NCBI RefSeq assembly: GCF_006715395.1
Contig: NZ_VFNC01000003.1
Span: 248,001-312,000 of the forward strand
Length of the DNA stretch: 64,000 nucleotides
Direction: 5' to 3'
Source of the DNA: Streptomyces sp. SLBN-31
Lineage (GTDB): Bacteria; Actinomycetota; Actinomycetes; Streptomycetales; Streptomycetaceae
Part shown: positions 35,149 through 44,341 of the stretch, one piece after another
How the letters are laid out: each line of letters begins with the position of its first letter
Numbering within the stretch: position 1 is the stretch's first letter
The notes under the pieces: generated by a model
What the model was told of the DNA's origin: nothing
Database searches by the model: none
The model's input: the letters and a program-made list of their open reading frames with translations, nothing else
Made by a program: the position numbers and the translations under genes

Positions 35149-35872
35149 CAGGCCTCGAAGGCCGGCGCGGGGGCGCCAGGCCTCGGGAGCCGGCGCCGGG
35201 GCGTCAGGCTTCGAAGGCCGGCGCCGGGGGCATCAGGGCGCGGGGAGCCACCGCCGGGCATGAGGCCTCAGGGACCACCGCCAGGGCATCAGGCCTCGAA
35301 GGCGCCGAGACGCCAGGCCCCGAGGGGCCACCGCCAGGCGCCAGGGCAGGTTGCCGGTCAGCAGGCTCGGGTTAACGGCGGCGACGACCCAGCCTGCCTG
35401 CTGCCCGGCAGCCCCGGGGGGCCACCGCCGGGCGTCAGGCCCCGGGGGCCACCGCCAGGGCGTCAGGCCCCGGAAGTCACCGCCGAGCATCAGGCTCCGG
35501 GCCCGTCAGGCCCCGAAGGTCACCGCCGGGGCATCGGGGGAAGGTCACCGCCGGGGCATCAGGCCCGGAGGCCGGCGCCGGGCCGTCAGACCCCTGGGCC
35601 ACCGCTGGGACCGTCAGACCCCGGGGCCACCGCTGGGGCCGTCAGGTCCCGAAGGGCACCGCCGGGCGTCAGGCCCCGGAAGTCACCGCCGAGCATCAGG
35701 CCCCGGGGCCACCGCTGGGGCCGTCAGGCCCCGAAGGGCAGCGCCAGGCGTCAGGCCCCGGAAGTCACCGCCGAGCATCAGGCCCCGGAGGGCCGCCCCT
35801 GGGGCCGTCAGGCCCAGAAGGGCACCGCCGGGCGTCAGGCCCGGAAGCCGGCGCCGAAGCGTCAGGCCTCGG
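35149..35872. repeat. degenerate minisatellite of about 25 units of 27 bp
   Basis: Units follow the pattern CAGGCCCCGGAAG then TCACCGCCGGGGCRT, usually 27 bp (26-30). The right half shows a higher-order three-unit period: identical 27-bp units start at 35670 and 35752, 82 bp apart, and another copy starts at 35464. The array is interrupted at about 35340-35418 by an imperfect 20-bp inverted repeat that looks like an old terminator. Its right edge overlaps the stop codon of the EamA transporter (35862-35864). All six frames are partly open, but the array lacks the ribosome sites and constant ends of a gene, so it is treated as non-coding. It fills the 750 bp between two minus-strand genes. Confidence 0.85.
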
Positions 35873-36797
35873 GGGCCGGTGTCGGCATCTTTGCCCTGCC
35901 TCGTCCCACCTGCGTCCTGACCGCGCCCATGCTCGCCGCGATGACCAGGGCGATCGCCGCGACCTGCACCGTGGACAGGGTCTGTCCGAGGACCAGGAAG
36001 CCGGCCGCGGCCGCGAGGGCGGGTTCCAGGCTCATCAGGATGGCGAAGGTGGAGGCGGGCAGCCGGCGCAGGGCCAGGAGTTCCAGGGTGTACGGCAGCA
36101 CCGACGACATGATCGCGACCGCCGCGCCGAGCCCGACCGTCACCGGGTCGAACAGCCTTGAACCCGATTCGGCGATGCCCAGCGGGAGGACGAGCAGCGC
36201 CCCCACCGCCATGGCCAGCGCCAGCCCGTCGGCCTGCGGGAACCGTTGCCCCGTACGCGCGCTGAAGACGATGTACGTCGCCCACATGGCGCCCGCGCCG
36301 AGCGCGAAGGCCACGCCGACGAGGTCGAGGTCGCCGAAGCCCCCGCCGCCGAGGAGGAAGACACCGGCGAGGGCCAGGGCGGCCCACAGGGTGTTGATCG
36401 CCCGGCGGGAGGCCAGCACCGACAGGGCCAGCGGGCCGAGGACCTCCAGGGTGACCGCGGCGCCCAGCGGGATGCGGACGAGGGCCTGGTAGAACAGGCC
36501 GTTCATCGCGCCCAGGGTGACGCCGAAGACGATCACCGTGCCCCAGTCGGCACGGGAGTGGCCGCGCAGCCGGGGGCGGCAGAACAGCAGCAGCACGACG
36601 GCCGCCGCGAGCAGCCGCAGCGTGACCACGCCCAGCGCGCCGGCCCTCGGCATCAGGTTCACCGCGACCGCGGCACCGAACTGCACCGAGACGCCGCCCG
36701 CCAGCACCAGGCCGACCGGGCCGAGGGAGCCGCTCGGGCGCGGCGGACCGCCGACGGCCTGCGACGCGGCGGGGGTGGTCGTGCTGGAGCTGGTCAC
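35862..36797 (-). CDS. EamA/RhtA-family drug/metabolite transporter
   Basis: A 311-residue inner-membrane protein with ten predicted membrane spans arranged as two EamA repeats; examples are GLVLAGGVSVQFGAAVAVNL, VTLRLLAAAVVLLLFC and LWAALALAGVFLLGGGGFGD. The pattern resembles RhtA-type exporters of threonine/homoserine, though the substrate is uncertain. The GTG start gives MTSSSTTTPA. The stop codon (TGA) lies within the first unit of the minisatellite that follows downstream. Confidence 0.88.
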   Translation of the reverse strand: MTSSSTTTPAASQAVGGPPRPSGSLGPVGLVLAGGVSVQFGAAVAVNLMPRAGALGVVTLRLLAAAVVLLLFCRPRLRGHSRADWGTVIVFGVTLGAMNGLFYQALVRIPLGAAVTLEVLGPLALSVLASRRAINTLWAALALAGVFLLGGGGFGDLDLVGVAFALGAGAMWATYIVFSARTGQRFPQADGLALAMAVGALLVLPLGIAESGSRLFDPVTVGLGAAVAIMSSVLPYTLELLALRRLPASTFAILMSLEPALAAAAGFLVLGQTLSTVQVAAIALVIAASMGAVRTQVGRGRAKMPTPAPEA

Positions 36798-36913
36798 GGG
36801 CGGTCCAGGGGGCTCGGCTCGGGTTTCGTTCAGCGTGATGTACTGCCGAGTCCAGGCTAATAGCCTTTGTCAGGCCCGTAAACCTGCTATGCGGCTGTCC
36901 CGCATGATGGACC

Positions 36914-38917
36914 TCAGATGCCGGGCCAGGGTTCCTCGTCCCGGAAGAGGGGGCGCCCGTCGTCGAGGCTCACAGGGGCTGCGCCGGGGGCGTACCGGTC
37001 GTACGCGTACTGGTCGTAAGCGGCCTGCTCGTAGGGGTGCGCCGGTTCCTGCCAGGTGCCGTGCCCCTCCTGCATGTGGACCGCGGCCGGCTGCTGTTCC
37101 ACGAACAGGGGCATGCGCAGCTCACCCGTGTCCATCACCGCGTTGTTCTGGGAGCGGTGCAGCCGCGCGTACGCGCCACCCCGCGCGAGCAGCTCCTCGT
37201 GCCGGCCGGTCTCGACGATCCGGCCCCGGTCGACGACCAGGATGCGGTCGGCGTCGGGGGCCAGGTTGAGATCGTGGGTGATCATGATGGTCGTGCGGCC
37301 GGCCATCAGGCGGCGCAGCGGCTTGACCACCCGACGGGCGGCCATGGCGTCGAGCCCGGTCGTGGGCTCGTCCAGGACGAGGACCGGGGAGTCGCGCAGG
37401 ATCGCCCGCGCGATGGCGAGGCGCTGGAGCTGGCCGCCGGACAGCCGGGCCGAGTTGGGGTCGACCCGGGTGTCGTAGCCGTCGGGGAGCCGGACGATGA
37501 AGTCGTGCGCGTCCGCCGCCCGCGCGGCCTCCTCGATCGCGTGGTCGCTGGCGCCGGCGCGGCCGCAGGCGATGTTGGCGCGGACGGTGTCGTGCAGGAC
37601 GAGCGTCTCCTGCGGCAGGAGCGTGACGTACTCGCGCAGCCGGGCCAGGGGGAGGTCCCGGACCGGTACGCCGTCCAGGAGTACGTCGCCCGCGTCCGGG
37701 TCGTAGAAGCGGAGCAGGAGTTTGGAGACCGTGGACTTGCCGGCGCCGCTCGGGCCGGTGACGATCACCAGCTCGCCGGGGGCGACGGTGAAGGACAGGC
37801 CCTGCAGGGCGACGGTGTCGGCGCCCGGGTAGGTGAAGGAGACGTCACGTACCTCGACGGCGCCGTCGGGGCGGCCGGTCACGGCGGCGTGGCGGGGGTC
37901 GGCGACCGAGGGGCGGACGTCCAGGATCTCGATGAGCCGCTCCGCGCCCGCGGTCGCGGCGGTGACCGTCAGACCGAGCTGGGCCAGACCCCGCACCGGG
38001 GGGTAGAGGTAGCCGAGGAAGGCGGAGAAGGCCAGCAACTGGCCCAGGGTCATCCGGCCGGTGGAGATCTCCCAGGCGCCGATGCCGATGACCGCGAGCA
38101 CGCAGACGGTCTCGATGACGGCGACGAGCTGCTGGTACGCCTCGTTGAGGCGGGTGGAGCGGACCGAGGCGCGGAACCAGGCGTTCGCCTCCTCGCCCAG
38201 CCTGCGGCGTTCGGCGTCCCGTCGGTCGTACGCCTGGGTGAGCACGATGTTGGACAGGGACTCCCCGACGACGGAGGTGATCGCGCCGTCGGCGACCCGG
38301 CCGTCCCGCGACACGTCCTTGATGGAGCCGGAGAACCGGCGGGCCGCCAGCCAGAAGAGGGGGGCCAGGACGAAGGTGGCGGCGGCCAGGTCCCAGCGCA
38401 GCCAGAAGGCGGCGGCGGCGTAGAAGAAGGCGGAGAAGGCGGCGGACGCGGCGCCGACGAGACCGGAGACGACCATGGTCTCGATCGCCTCGACGTCACT
38501 GGTCAGCCGGGACAACAGGTCGCCCTGCCGGTGGCGTTGGAAGAAGTGCGGGGGCAACTGCTGTACGTGGTCGAAGACGTGCTCGCGCAGTCTCATCACG
38601 AAGCGTTCGGTGACCCAGGCGGCGAGGGAGTTGCCGGAGTAGGCGACGACCGCGCCGACCACCGCGACCGCCAGCCACGTCGCGGCCGGCCCCCAGAAGG
38701 CGGCCAGTGATCCCTTCTGCAGGGCGTTGTCGGTCAGGTCGCTGAAGACCAGGATCGCCTCGGTCTCGGCGACGGCGGCGAGCACGGTGCACGCCCAGAC
38801 CAGCAGCAGCCAGCGGCGCAGCCCTCTGGTCAGCGGCCAGAAACGGCGGAACGCGGTACGGGCCGGAATCGTGGGGGTGCCGTACTCGTACTCCTCGTCG
38901 CCCTCGTCCATATCCAT
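36914..38917 (-). CDS. ABC exporter with fused membrane and ATPase domains
   Basis: A 667-residue half-transporter. An acidic N-terminus (MDMDEGDEEYEYG) leads to a six-helix domain (from LRRWLLLVWACTVLAAVAET to about 330), then an ATPase with Walker A GPSGAGKSTVSK, signature LSGGQLQRLAIARAIL and Walker B PVLVLDEPTTGLD. No C39 peptidase domain is present. A C-terminal extension of about 70 residues is rich in Tyr, Glu and Pro (YEQAAYDQYAYDRYAPG). The ATG at 38917 follows a GGAGGG ribosome site. It lies 105 bp downstream of a short peptide gene, with a hairpin between, and could export that peptide; this is inference. A lipid or drug exporter is the alternative. Confidence 0.9.
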   Translation of the reverse strand: MDMDEGDEEYEYGTPTIPARTAFRRFWPLTRGLRRWLLLVWACTVLAAVAETEAILVFSDLTDNALQKGSLAAFWGPAATWLAVAVVGAVVAYSGNSLAAWVTERFVMRLREHVFDHVQQLPPHFFQRHRQGDLLSRLTSDVEAIETMVVSGLVGAASAAFSAFFYAAAAFWLRWDLAAATFVLAPLFWLAARRFSGSIKDVSRDGRVADGAITSVVGESLSNIVLTQAYDRRDAERRRLGEEANAWFRASVRSTRLNEAYQQLVAVIETVCVLAVIGIGAWEISTGRMTLGQLLAFSAFLGYLYPPVRGLAQLGLTVTAATAGAERLIEILDVRPSVADPRHAAVTGRPDGAVEVRDVSFTYPGADTVALQGLSFTVAPGELVIVTGPSGAGKSTVSKLLLRFYDPDAGDVLLDGVPVRDLPLARLREYVTLLPQETLVLHDTVRANIACGRAGASDHAIEEAARAADAHDFIVRLPDGYDTRVDPNSARLSGGQLQRLAIARAILRDSPVLVLDEPTTGLDAMAARRVVKPLRRLMAGRTTIMITHDLNLAPDADRILVVDRGRIVETGRHEELLARGGAYARLHRSQNNAVMDTGELRMPLFVEQQPAAVHMQEGHGTWQEPAHPYEQAAYDQYAYDRYAPGAAPVSLDDGRPLFRDEEPWPGI

Positions 38918-38980
38918 TTCACATTCCCTCCGCTTTCTGTCGCGAGAATTTGCCGCGGAAGTCGATGAATTCCGCAAGCA

Positions 38981-39012
38981 GAGAGGGCCGACGGAATACC
39001 GTCGACCCTCTC
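38981..39012 (-). terminator. 14-bp hairpin between the peptide gene and the ABC exporter
   Basis: Arms 38981-38994 and 38999-39012 pair fully as RNA (one G-U) around a 4-nt loop. There is no U tract. Such hairpins between a precursor-peptide gene and its export genes often act as attenuators or mRNA stabilisers. Confidence 0.6.
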
Positions 39013-39021
39013 AGAACTCAC

Positions 39022-39152
39022 TCAGTTGTGGTCGCCGCCGGGGATCGGCTTCGGCACCGGGGGCTTGGGGTGCTTCTTCTTGGGCTTCGGCAGCGGCGGG
39101 GGTAGCTGCTTCTTGGACTTCGGGGCAGCGGGGCGAGCTTCTTGAGGCTCAT
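39022..39152 (-). CDS. short Pro/Lys-rich peptide gene with an apparent one-base frameshift
   Basis: An AGGAG ribosome site precedes ATG 39152, which begins MSLKKLAP. After eight codons the GC3 pattern shifts to the -1 frame, which reads KSKKQLPPPLPKPKKKHPKP and ends with PGGDHN and TGA at 39022-39024. The ATG frame beyond this point uses rare AGA and CCA codons and looks wrong, whereas the other frame uses almost only AAG, CCG and CCC. One extra base near 39125-39132 would join them into a peptide of 43 residues. It has no signal peptide or Cys. This may be a real frameshift, a sequencing error in a C-rich run, or recoding. The downstream hairpin and ABC exporter make a secreted or RiPP-like peptide conceivable, but no modifying enzyme is nearby. 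Confidence 0.5.
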
Positions 39153-39314
39153 TCCGACTCCTAGTGTTTCGCAGTTCAGTGGTTCGGGAATTCCGCGTCC
39201 GGCTCCCCGACACCGGTGAACCTACACGCCCCACAACTCAAGCGACGGCAAAGTCGGCGATGGAATGGCAAGCAGGCGCTGTGAATACCTTGGAGAATCC
39301 TTGGAGCGCCCGCC

Positions 39315-39356
39315 GAACCTGAGAGTTCTCTTATGAACCTGAGAGGAACCTTTTGA
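39315..39356 (-). promoter_or_regulatory. direct repeats of an 11-bp motif upstream of the peptide/exporter unit
   Basis: GAACCTGAGAG occurs perfectly at 39315-39325 and 39335-39345, 20 bp apart (two helical turns), and a partial third copy (GAACCTTTTGA) follows at 39346. Tandem sites with this phasing are typical of OmpR/PhoB-family response regulators. The motif overlaps the stop codon of the upstream FAD oxidase and lies about 165 bp before the peptide start. Confidence 0.5.
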
Positions 39357-42318
39357 AAGGACGCTCGTCGAGTCCCTCCGCCAGCACCTCCGCGAGGTGC
39401 CGAGCCCGCACTCCCGCCAGTTGCCGAAGCTGCGTGCGGCACGAGAAGCCGTCCGCCAGCACCACGGTTCCCTCCGGGGCCTCGCGGACGGCGGGCAGCA
39501 GCCGCTCCTCCGCGCAGGCCGCCGAGACCTCGAAGTGGCCCTTCTCGAAGCCGAAGTTGCCCGCGAGGCCGCAGCAGCCGCCGGTCAGTTCGCCGGTGAG
39601 CCCGGCGGCCTCGCGCAGCCGGCGGTCGGGGGCGTCGCCGAGGACCGCGTGCTGGTGGCAGTGGGTCTGACCGGTGACGGGACGGTCGAGGGCGGGCGGG
39701 GTCCAGTCGGGGGCGTACCGCTCCAGCGCCTCCGCGAAGGTGACGACCGAGGCGGCGAGGCGGGCCGCGCGCGGATCGTCGTGCAGCAGCTCCGGCAGGT
39801 CCGTGCGCAGGGCCGCGGCGCAGCTCGGCTCCAGGACGACGAACGCCGGGACGCTCTCGCCCAGCCGCGGGTCAAGGAAGGGGGCCAGCAGGTCCAGGGT
39901 GCGCCGCAACACCGTTCGTGCGCGGTCGAGTTGGCCCGTCGACAGGTATGTCAGCCCGCAGCAGACGCGGGCGCGGCGGAAGGTCAGCGGGTTCTCGCTG
40001 TACCCCCACGCCTCACCGTCGGGCGTCTGCTCCACCCCCGCCTTCCACTTGATCCGCGGCGGCTGCATCACCATCAGCCCGGCCGCCTCCAGGACACGCA
40101 GGGCCGCCTGCCCGACCTCCGGCGCGAAGTGCTCGGTGAAGGTGTCGGGCCACAGGGCGACGACGGGCGGGAAGTCGCCGTCGCCCTCGGCCGTGGGCCG
40201 GGCCTCCGCCGGGCCGCCCCGCTCCTTCCACTCGGCCGGCATCCACCGCGCCTGTTCCACGGTCCTGCGCCGCCACCACCGGCTGAACGTCTCGGTCGCG
40301 ATCCGCGGCAGCTCCCGCTCGGGCGCGATCCCGCCCAGCCGCTTGGCGAGGGCCGCCGCCGGGCCCACCGAGGCGAGCGCGTTGACCAGGCCCGCCGTCC
40401 GTGTCCGCGTCACCCAGCGCAGCCACAGCGGCAGCCATCCCATGCTGTAGTGCGCGGCGGGGCGGCGCCGTCCCGCGTAGTGGTGGTGCAGGAACTCCGC
40501 CTTGTACGTGGCCATGTCGACCTCGACCGGGCAGTCGGAACGGCATCCCTTGCAGGACAGGCACAGATCGAGCGCGTCCCGCACCTCCGTCGACCGCCAG
40601 CCGTTCGTGATCACCTCGCCGGCCAGCATCTCGTGCAGCAGCCGGGCCCGCCCGCGGGTGGAGTGCTCCTCCGCGCCGGTCGCCCGGAAGGAGGGGCACA
40701 TGACGGAGGTGCCGGCGGCGGAGGTCGTACGGCACTTGGCGACTCCCACGCAGCGTCGGACCGCCGCCGAGAAGTCGCCGCCGTCCGCGGGGTAGCCGAA
40801 GGCCACGTCGACCGGCTCGCGCGGCAGCACGGAGAAGCGGAGGTTGCCGTCGAGGGGCGCGGGACGGACCAGCATCCCGGGGTTGAGGAGGTCGTCGGGG
40901 TCCCAGACGGCCTTCGCCCGCTCGAAGAGGGCGACCAGTTCGGGGCCGTACATCTTCGGCAGCAGTTCCGCCCGGGCCTGTCCGTCGCCGTGCTCGCCGG
41001 ACAGCGAGCCGCCGTGGGCCACGACGAGTTCGGCCAGCTCCTCGGAGAAGCGGCGGAAGCGGGCGACGCCCGCCCCGGTCAGGAGGTCGAAGTCGATGCG
41101 GACGTGGATGCAGCCGTCCCCGAAGTGGCCGTACGGCGTCCCGCGCAGGCCGTGGCTCGTCAACAGTCCCCGGAACTCCCGCAGATACGCGCCGAGCCGC
41201 GCGGGCGGCACCGCGCAGTCCTCCCAGCCGGGCCACGCCTCGGTGCCGTCCGGCATCCGCGTCGCCGTGCCGCTCGCGTCCTCGCGGATCCGCCACAGCG
41301 CCCGCTGCCCGGCCGGGTCGGTCACGATGAGCGAGTCCAGGACGTCGGCCGCCCGCACGATCGCCTCCGCACGCGCGCGTGCCTCGCCCGCCGACTCCCC
41401 TCCCGCCTCCACGAACAGCCACGCGCCGCCCCTCGGCAGCCCCGCCGACGCGGCGGGGACCAGATCCGCGGCCATCCCCTCCACAGTGAGCGGCCGGTAC
41501 GGCAGCAGTCCCGCCGCGGCCTCGGCGGCGGCGCTCTCGTCCGCGTAGCCCAGCACGGCCAGCGCACGCGCGCGGGGTGCCTCGACGAGTCGTACGACCG
41601 CCTCCGTGAGCACCCCGAGGGTGCCCTCGCTGCCGCAGAAGGACCGGGCGACGTCGGCGCCCCTCTCCGGCAGCAGCGCGTCCAGCGCGTAGCCGGAGAT
41701 ACGGCGGGGCAGCTCCGGGTAGCCGGTCCGCAGCCGCGCCAACTCCCCCTCCACCAGCGCCCGCAGGCCCTGCGGCGCACCGGCCCACTCGCGCCCGAGC
41801 CGCAGCCGCTCGCCACGCGCGGTGACCACGTCCAGCTCCCGCACGCTGTCCGCGGTCGTCCCCCAGGCCACCGAGTGGGAGCCGCACGAGTTGTTGCCGA
41901 TCATTCCGCCGAGGGTGCAGCGGCTGTGCGTGGAGGGATCGGGGCCGAAGCGCAGGCCGTGCGGTGCGGCGGCCTCCTGGAGGCGGTCCAGGACGAGCCC
42001 GGGCTGGACCACGGCCGTACGCGCCTCGGGGTCGACGGCCAGCAGGCGGTTCATATGGCGGGTGAAGTCCAGTACGACTCCGGTGCCGGTCGCCTGTCCG
42101 GCGATCGACGTGCCCCCGCCGCGCGCCACGACCGGCACCCCGCGCTCCCGGCACACCGCCAGCACGGCCGCCACGTCGTCCGCGTCCCGGGGCGCGACCA
42201 CCCCCAGCGGGACGCGCCGGTAGTTCGACGCGTCCATCGTCGTCAGCGCCCGGGCCATGACGTCGAAACCGACGTCACCACGGACGGCCCCCCGCAGCTC
42301 CGCCTCGAGATCCGTCAT
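39331..42318 (-). CDS. FAD-linked oxidase with Fe-S cluster domain (D-lactate/glycolate dehydrogenase-like)
   Basis: A 995-residue oxidoreductase. The FAD-binding_4 part spans about 30-270 (GVPVVARGGGTSIAGQATGT, MIGNNSCGSHSVAWGT), a FAD-oxidase C domain runs to about 520 (HGGSLSGEHGDGQARAELLP), then an Fe-S domain (CLSCKGCRSDCPVEVDMATY with clustered cysteines) and a CCG-type C-terminus with paired Cys (TGGCCGLAGNFGFEKGHFEV). The architecture matches the large D-lactate or D-2-hydroxyacid dehydrogenases feeding electrons to quinones. ATG starts at 42333 and 42318 are both possible; 42318 (MTDLEAELRG) is chosen for its protein sequence. Confidence 0.92.
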   Translation of the reverse strand: MTDLEAELRGAVRGDVGFDVMARALTTMDASNYRRVPLGVVAPRDADDVAAVLAVCRERGVPVVARGGGTSIAGQATGTGVVLDFTRHMNRLLAVDPEARTAVVQPGLVLDRLQEAAAPHGLRFGPDPSTHSRCTLGGMIGNNSCGSHSVAWGTTADSVRELDVVTARGERLRLGREWAGAPQGLRALVEGELARLRTGYPELPRRISGYALDALLPERGADVARSFCGSEGTLGVLTEAVVRLVEAPRARALAVLGYADESAAAEAAAGLLPYRPLTVEGMAADLVPAASAGLPRGGAWLFVEAGGESAGEARARAEAIVRAADVLDSLIVTDPAGQRALWRIREDASGTATRMPDGTEAWPGWEDCAVPPARLGAYLREFRGLLTSHGLRGTPYGHFGDGCIHVRIDFDLLTGAGVARFRRFSEELAELVVAHGGSLSGEHGDGQARAELLPKMYGPELVALFERAKAVWDPDDLLNPGMLVRPAPLDGNLRFSVLPREPVDVAFGYPADGGDFSAAVRRCVGVAKCRTTSAAGTSVMCPSFRATGAEEHSTRGRARLLHEMLAGEVITNGWRSTEVRDALDLCLSCKGCRSDCPVEVDMATYKAEFLHHHYAGRRRPAAHYSMGWLPLWLRWVTRTRTAGLVNALASVGPAAALAKRLGGIAPERELPRIATETFSRWWRRRTVEQARWMPAEWKERGGPAEARPTAEGDGDFPPVVALWPDTFTEHFAPEVGQAALRVLEAAGLMVMQPPRIKWKAGVEQTPDGEAWGYSENPLTFRRARVCCGLTYLSTGQLDRARTVLRRTLDLLAPFLDPRLGESVPAFVVLEPSCAAALRTDLPELLHDDPRAARLAASVVTFAEALERYAPDWTPPALDRPVTGQTHCHQHAVLGDAPDRRLREAAGLTGELTGGCCGLAGNFGFEKGHFEVSAACAEERLLPAVREAPEGTVVLADGFSCRTQLRQLAGVRARHLAEVLAEGLDERPFKRFLSGS

Positions 42319-42565
42319 GCCCCCAGCATGCATCCCACCACTGACAGTGACGACGGTTCTGTCCACCGGACGCTCACCGATGGGTGGACGGAAAGTGTGA
42401 ACGGATTCCGAACCTTCCCAATTCGATCACGAACTCCCATATAGTGACCGCCAGTTGAGCACCAGGTGTCGCTCCTCGCTCAGCAGACGGACAGGCTCAC
42501 GGCACGGACAAGGACAAGGACGACCGAGGACCCCCACCGGGGACCCCCGACCGAGGACCCGACTC

Positions 42566-44341
42566 ATGACCGCCCCCCTCCAGCCCGGCGAACGTGCCTC
42601 CCTGCGCTCCCTCGCGCCCGTCCCCCTGCTCACCGCCGTGCTGGCCGCCCTCGCGGTGGCCGGCGCGGTCGCCCGGACGCCCCAGGCGCAGCGCGTGCCG
42701 GTCGCCCTCGGCGCGGGCGCCGGGGCCCTGCTGCTGTGCGTGGCCGTCGCCGTGGCCACCCACTCCGTCCGGACGGCCCGGATCACCCGCCGCCGGCTGG
42801 AGGCCGTCACCGCGGACACCGGGCGGCTGCTGCAGGACCGGATCCGGCAGAGCGCGGAGTTCGACCAGGAACGGGTGCGGCTGACCGAGGAGCTGACCCG
42901 GGAGCGCGCCCGCTACGCCGCCGAACTCGCCCAGGAGCGTGCCCGGTCGGCCGCCGCGATCGGTGCGGAGCGGGCGCGCACGGCCGCCGAGCACGCCGAG
43001 CTCACCGAACGGGCCCGGCGGGCCGAGCAGGAACGCGCCGCCGCGATCTCCGCCACCGCCAACGCGGCCGGCCGGATGCAGGCCCTGGCCACCGGGATGC
43101 TCGCCGACCTGCGCGCCATGGAGGAACGGCACGAGGACGAGGACGTCCTCGCCGACCTGCTCCACCTCGACCACCGCACCGCGCAGGCGGGCCGGATCGC
43201 CGACTCCGTCGCCGTCCTCGCGGGGGCGCGCTCCGGGCGCCGGTGGGCCCGTCCGATCGGCATGGAGTCGATCCTGCGGGGCGCGATGGGGCGCATCAGC
43301 GGCTACCGGCGGGTGCGCGTGCACTCGGCGTGCGAGGCCGCGGTCGCCGGACACGCCGCCGAGGGCGTCATGCACGCGCTCGCCGAACTCCTCGACAACG
43401 CGGCCAACTTCTCGCCGCCGACCGCCGAGGTGCACGTCTACGTCGAGGAGGTGCCGGCCGGGGTCATCCTGTCCGTCGAGGACAGCGGGCTCGTCATGGG
43501 CGACGTGCAGTTGCGCCGCGCCGAGCGCGCCGTCTCCGGTGACCTCGGCGGACTGGGCGGCCTCACCGGCACCCGCCTCGGCCTCGCGGTCGTCGGCCGC
43601 CTCGCCCTCAAGTACGGCCTGAAGGTCTCCTACCGCCCGTCCGCCCGCGGCGGCACCGGTGTGCTGATGCTGGTACCGCAGGACATCCTCGTACCGGAAC
43701 AGCCCGCCGCGCCCGCGCCCGTCCCGCTCGCCCTCCCGGAAACCCCGCCGGAACCCGCGACGGAACCTCCGACGGGACGCCCGGTCGAGGGTGCGGAGTG
43801 GGGCGCCGGCGAGCGGACCGGGACCGGCGACACCGGGACGCCCAACTGGCCGTGGTTCGAGGGCGGTTCTCTCGGCGAGGGTTCGTGGCCCGGCGGCGTC
43901 GGCGCGACGCTGGTCCCCTACGGCGAGGAGTGGCCGGTGTCCTACGGGCACTCCACGTCGCTCGTCCCCGCCGAGACCCACCACCAACCCGCCTCCTCCG
44001 AGCAGAGTCCCCTGCCCGGCCACGAGGCCTCCGACCGGGGCGCGGGTCCCCTCCCCGAGGGCCTGCCCCAGCGGCGCCGTGGCCGCGCGCTCGCGGAGGT
44101 CGAAAAGGAGCGGGTACGCGCGCGTGCCGACGACGAGCCGCCGCGCCCCGCCGTCGTCTCCCTGGACGACCCGCTGGCCCGCGCCGCCCGCTTCAGCAGC
44201 TTCCAGCGGGCCGTACGCGGCTCGCTCTCCGACCTGGGGTCCGCGCCGGCGTGGGACACCGCCGCCCCCGCGGACCCGGCATCCGCCCCCGATCCGACCA
44301 GCACCTCCCGCCCCCACCCGGAAGGCAACGCCACCTCATGA
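42566..44341 (+). CDS. cvnA: conservon sensor protein CvnA (RarA-like)
   Basis: A 591-residue membrane-anchored histidine-kinase-like protein. Two N-terminal hydrophobic segments (VPLLTAVLAALAVAGAVA and VALGAGAGALLLCVAVAVAT) are followed by a long charged coiled coil (about 70-160), then an ATPase domain with an N-box (HALAELLDNAANFSPPTAEV) and a G-box-like GTRLGLAVVGRLALKYG. The C-terminal 180 residues are Pro/Gly-rich and disordered. In conservons it acts at the membrane with CvnB, CvnC and the GTPase CvnD. The ATG at MTAPLQPGER follows GAGGA. It overlaps cvnB by ATGA. Confidence 0.92.
   Translation: MTAPLQPGERASLRSLAPVPLLTAVLAALAVAGAVARTPQAQRVPVALGAGAGALLLCVAVAVATHSVRTARITRRRLEAVTADTGRLLQDRIRQSAEFDQERVRLTEELTRERARYAAELAQERARSAAAIGAERARTAAEHAELTERARRAEQERAAAISATANAAGRMQALATGMLADLRAMEERHEDEDVLADLLHLDHRTAQAGRIADSVAVLAGARSGRRWARPIGMESILRGAMGRISGYRRVRVHSACEAAVAGHAAEGVMHALAELLDNAANFSPPTAEVHVYVEEVPAGVILSVEDSGLVMGDVQLRRAERAVSGDLGGLGGLTGTRLGLAVVGRLALKYGLKVSYRPSARGGTGVLMLVPQDILVPEQPAAPAPVPLALPETPPEPATEPPTGRPVEGAEWGAGERTGTGDTGTPNWPWFEGGSLGEGSWPGGVGATLVPYGEEWPVSYGHSTSLVPAETHHQPASSEQSPLPGHEASDRGAGPLPEGLPQRRRGRALAEVEKERVRARADDEPPRPAVVSLDDPLARAARFSSFQRAVRGSLSDLGSAPAWDTAAPADPASAPDPTSTSRPHPEGNATS

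Noticed and set aside
35149..35872. Possible CRISPR array
   Set aside because: Units are directly adjacent with no unique spacers, degenerate in sequence, and there are no cas genes.
35035..36492. Plus-strand reading frame through the minisatellite
   Set aside because: The frame is open only because the 27-bp unit is a multiple of three and lacks stops; the sequence is low-complexity and has no conserved ends.
39397..42444. 1015-codon plus-strand frame opposite the FAD oxidase
   Set aside because: It is a complementary-strand shadow of a well-supported oxidase; composition is Arg/Gly/Pro-rich with no domain.
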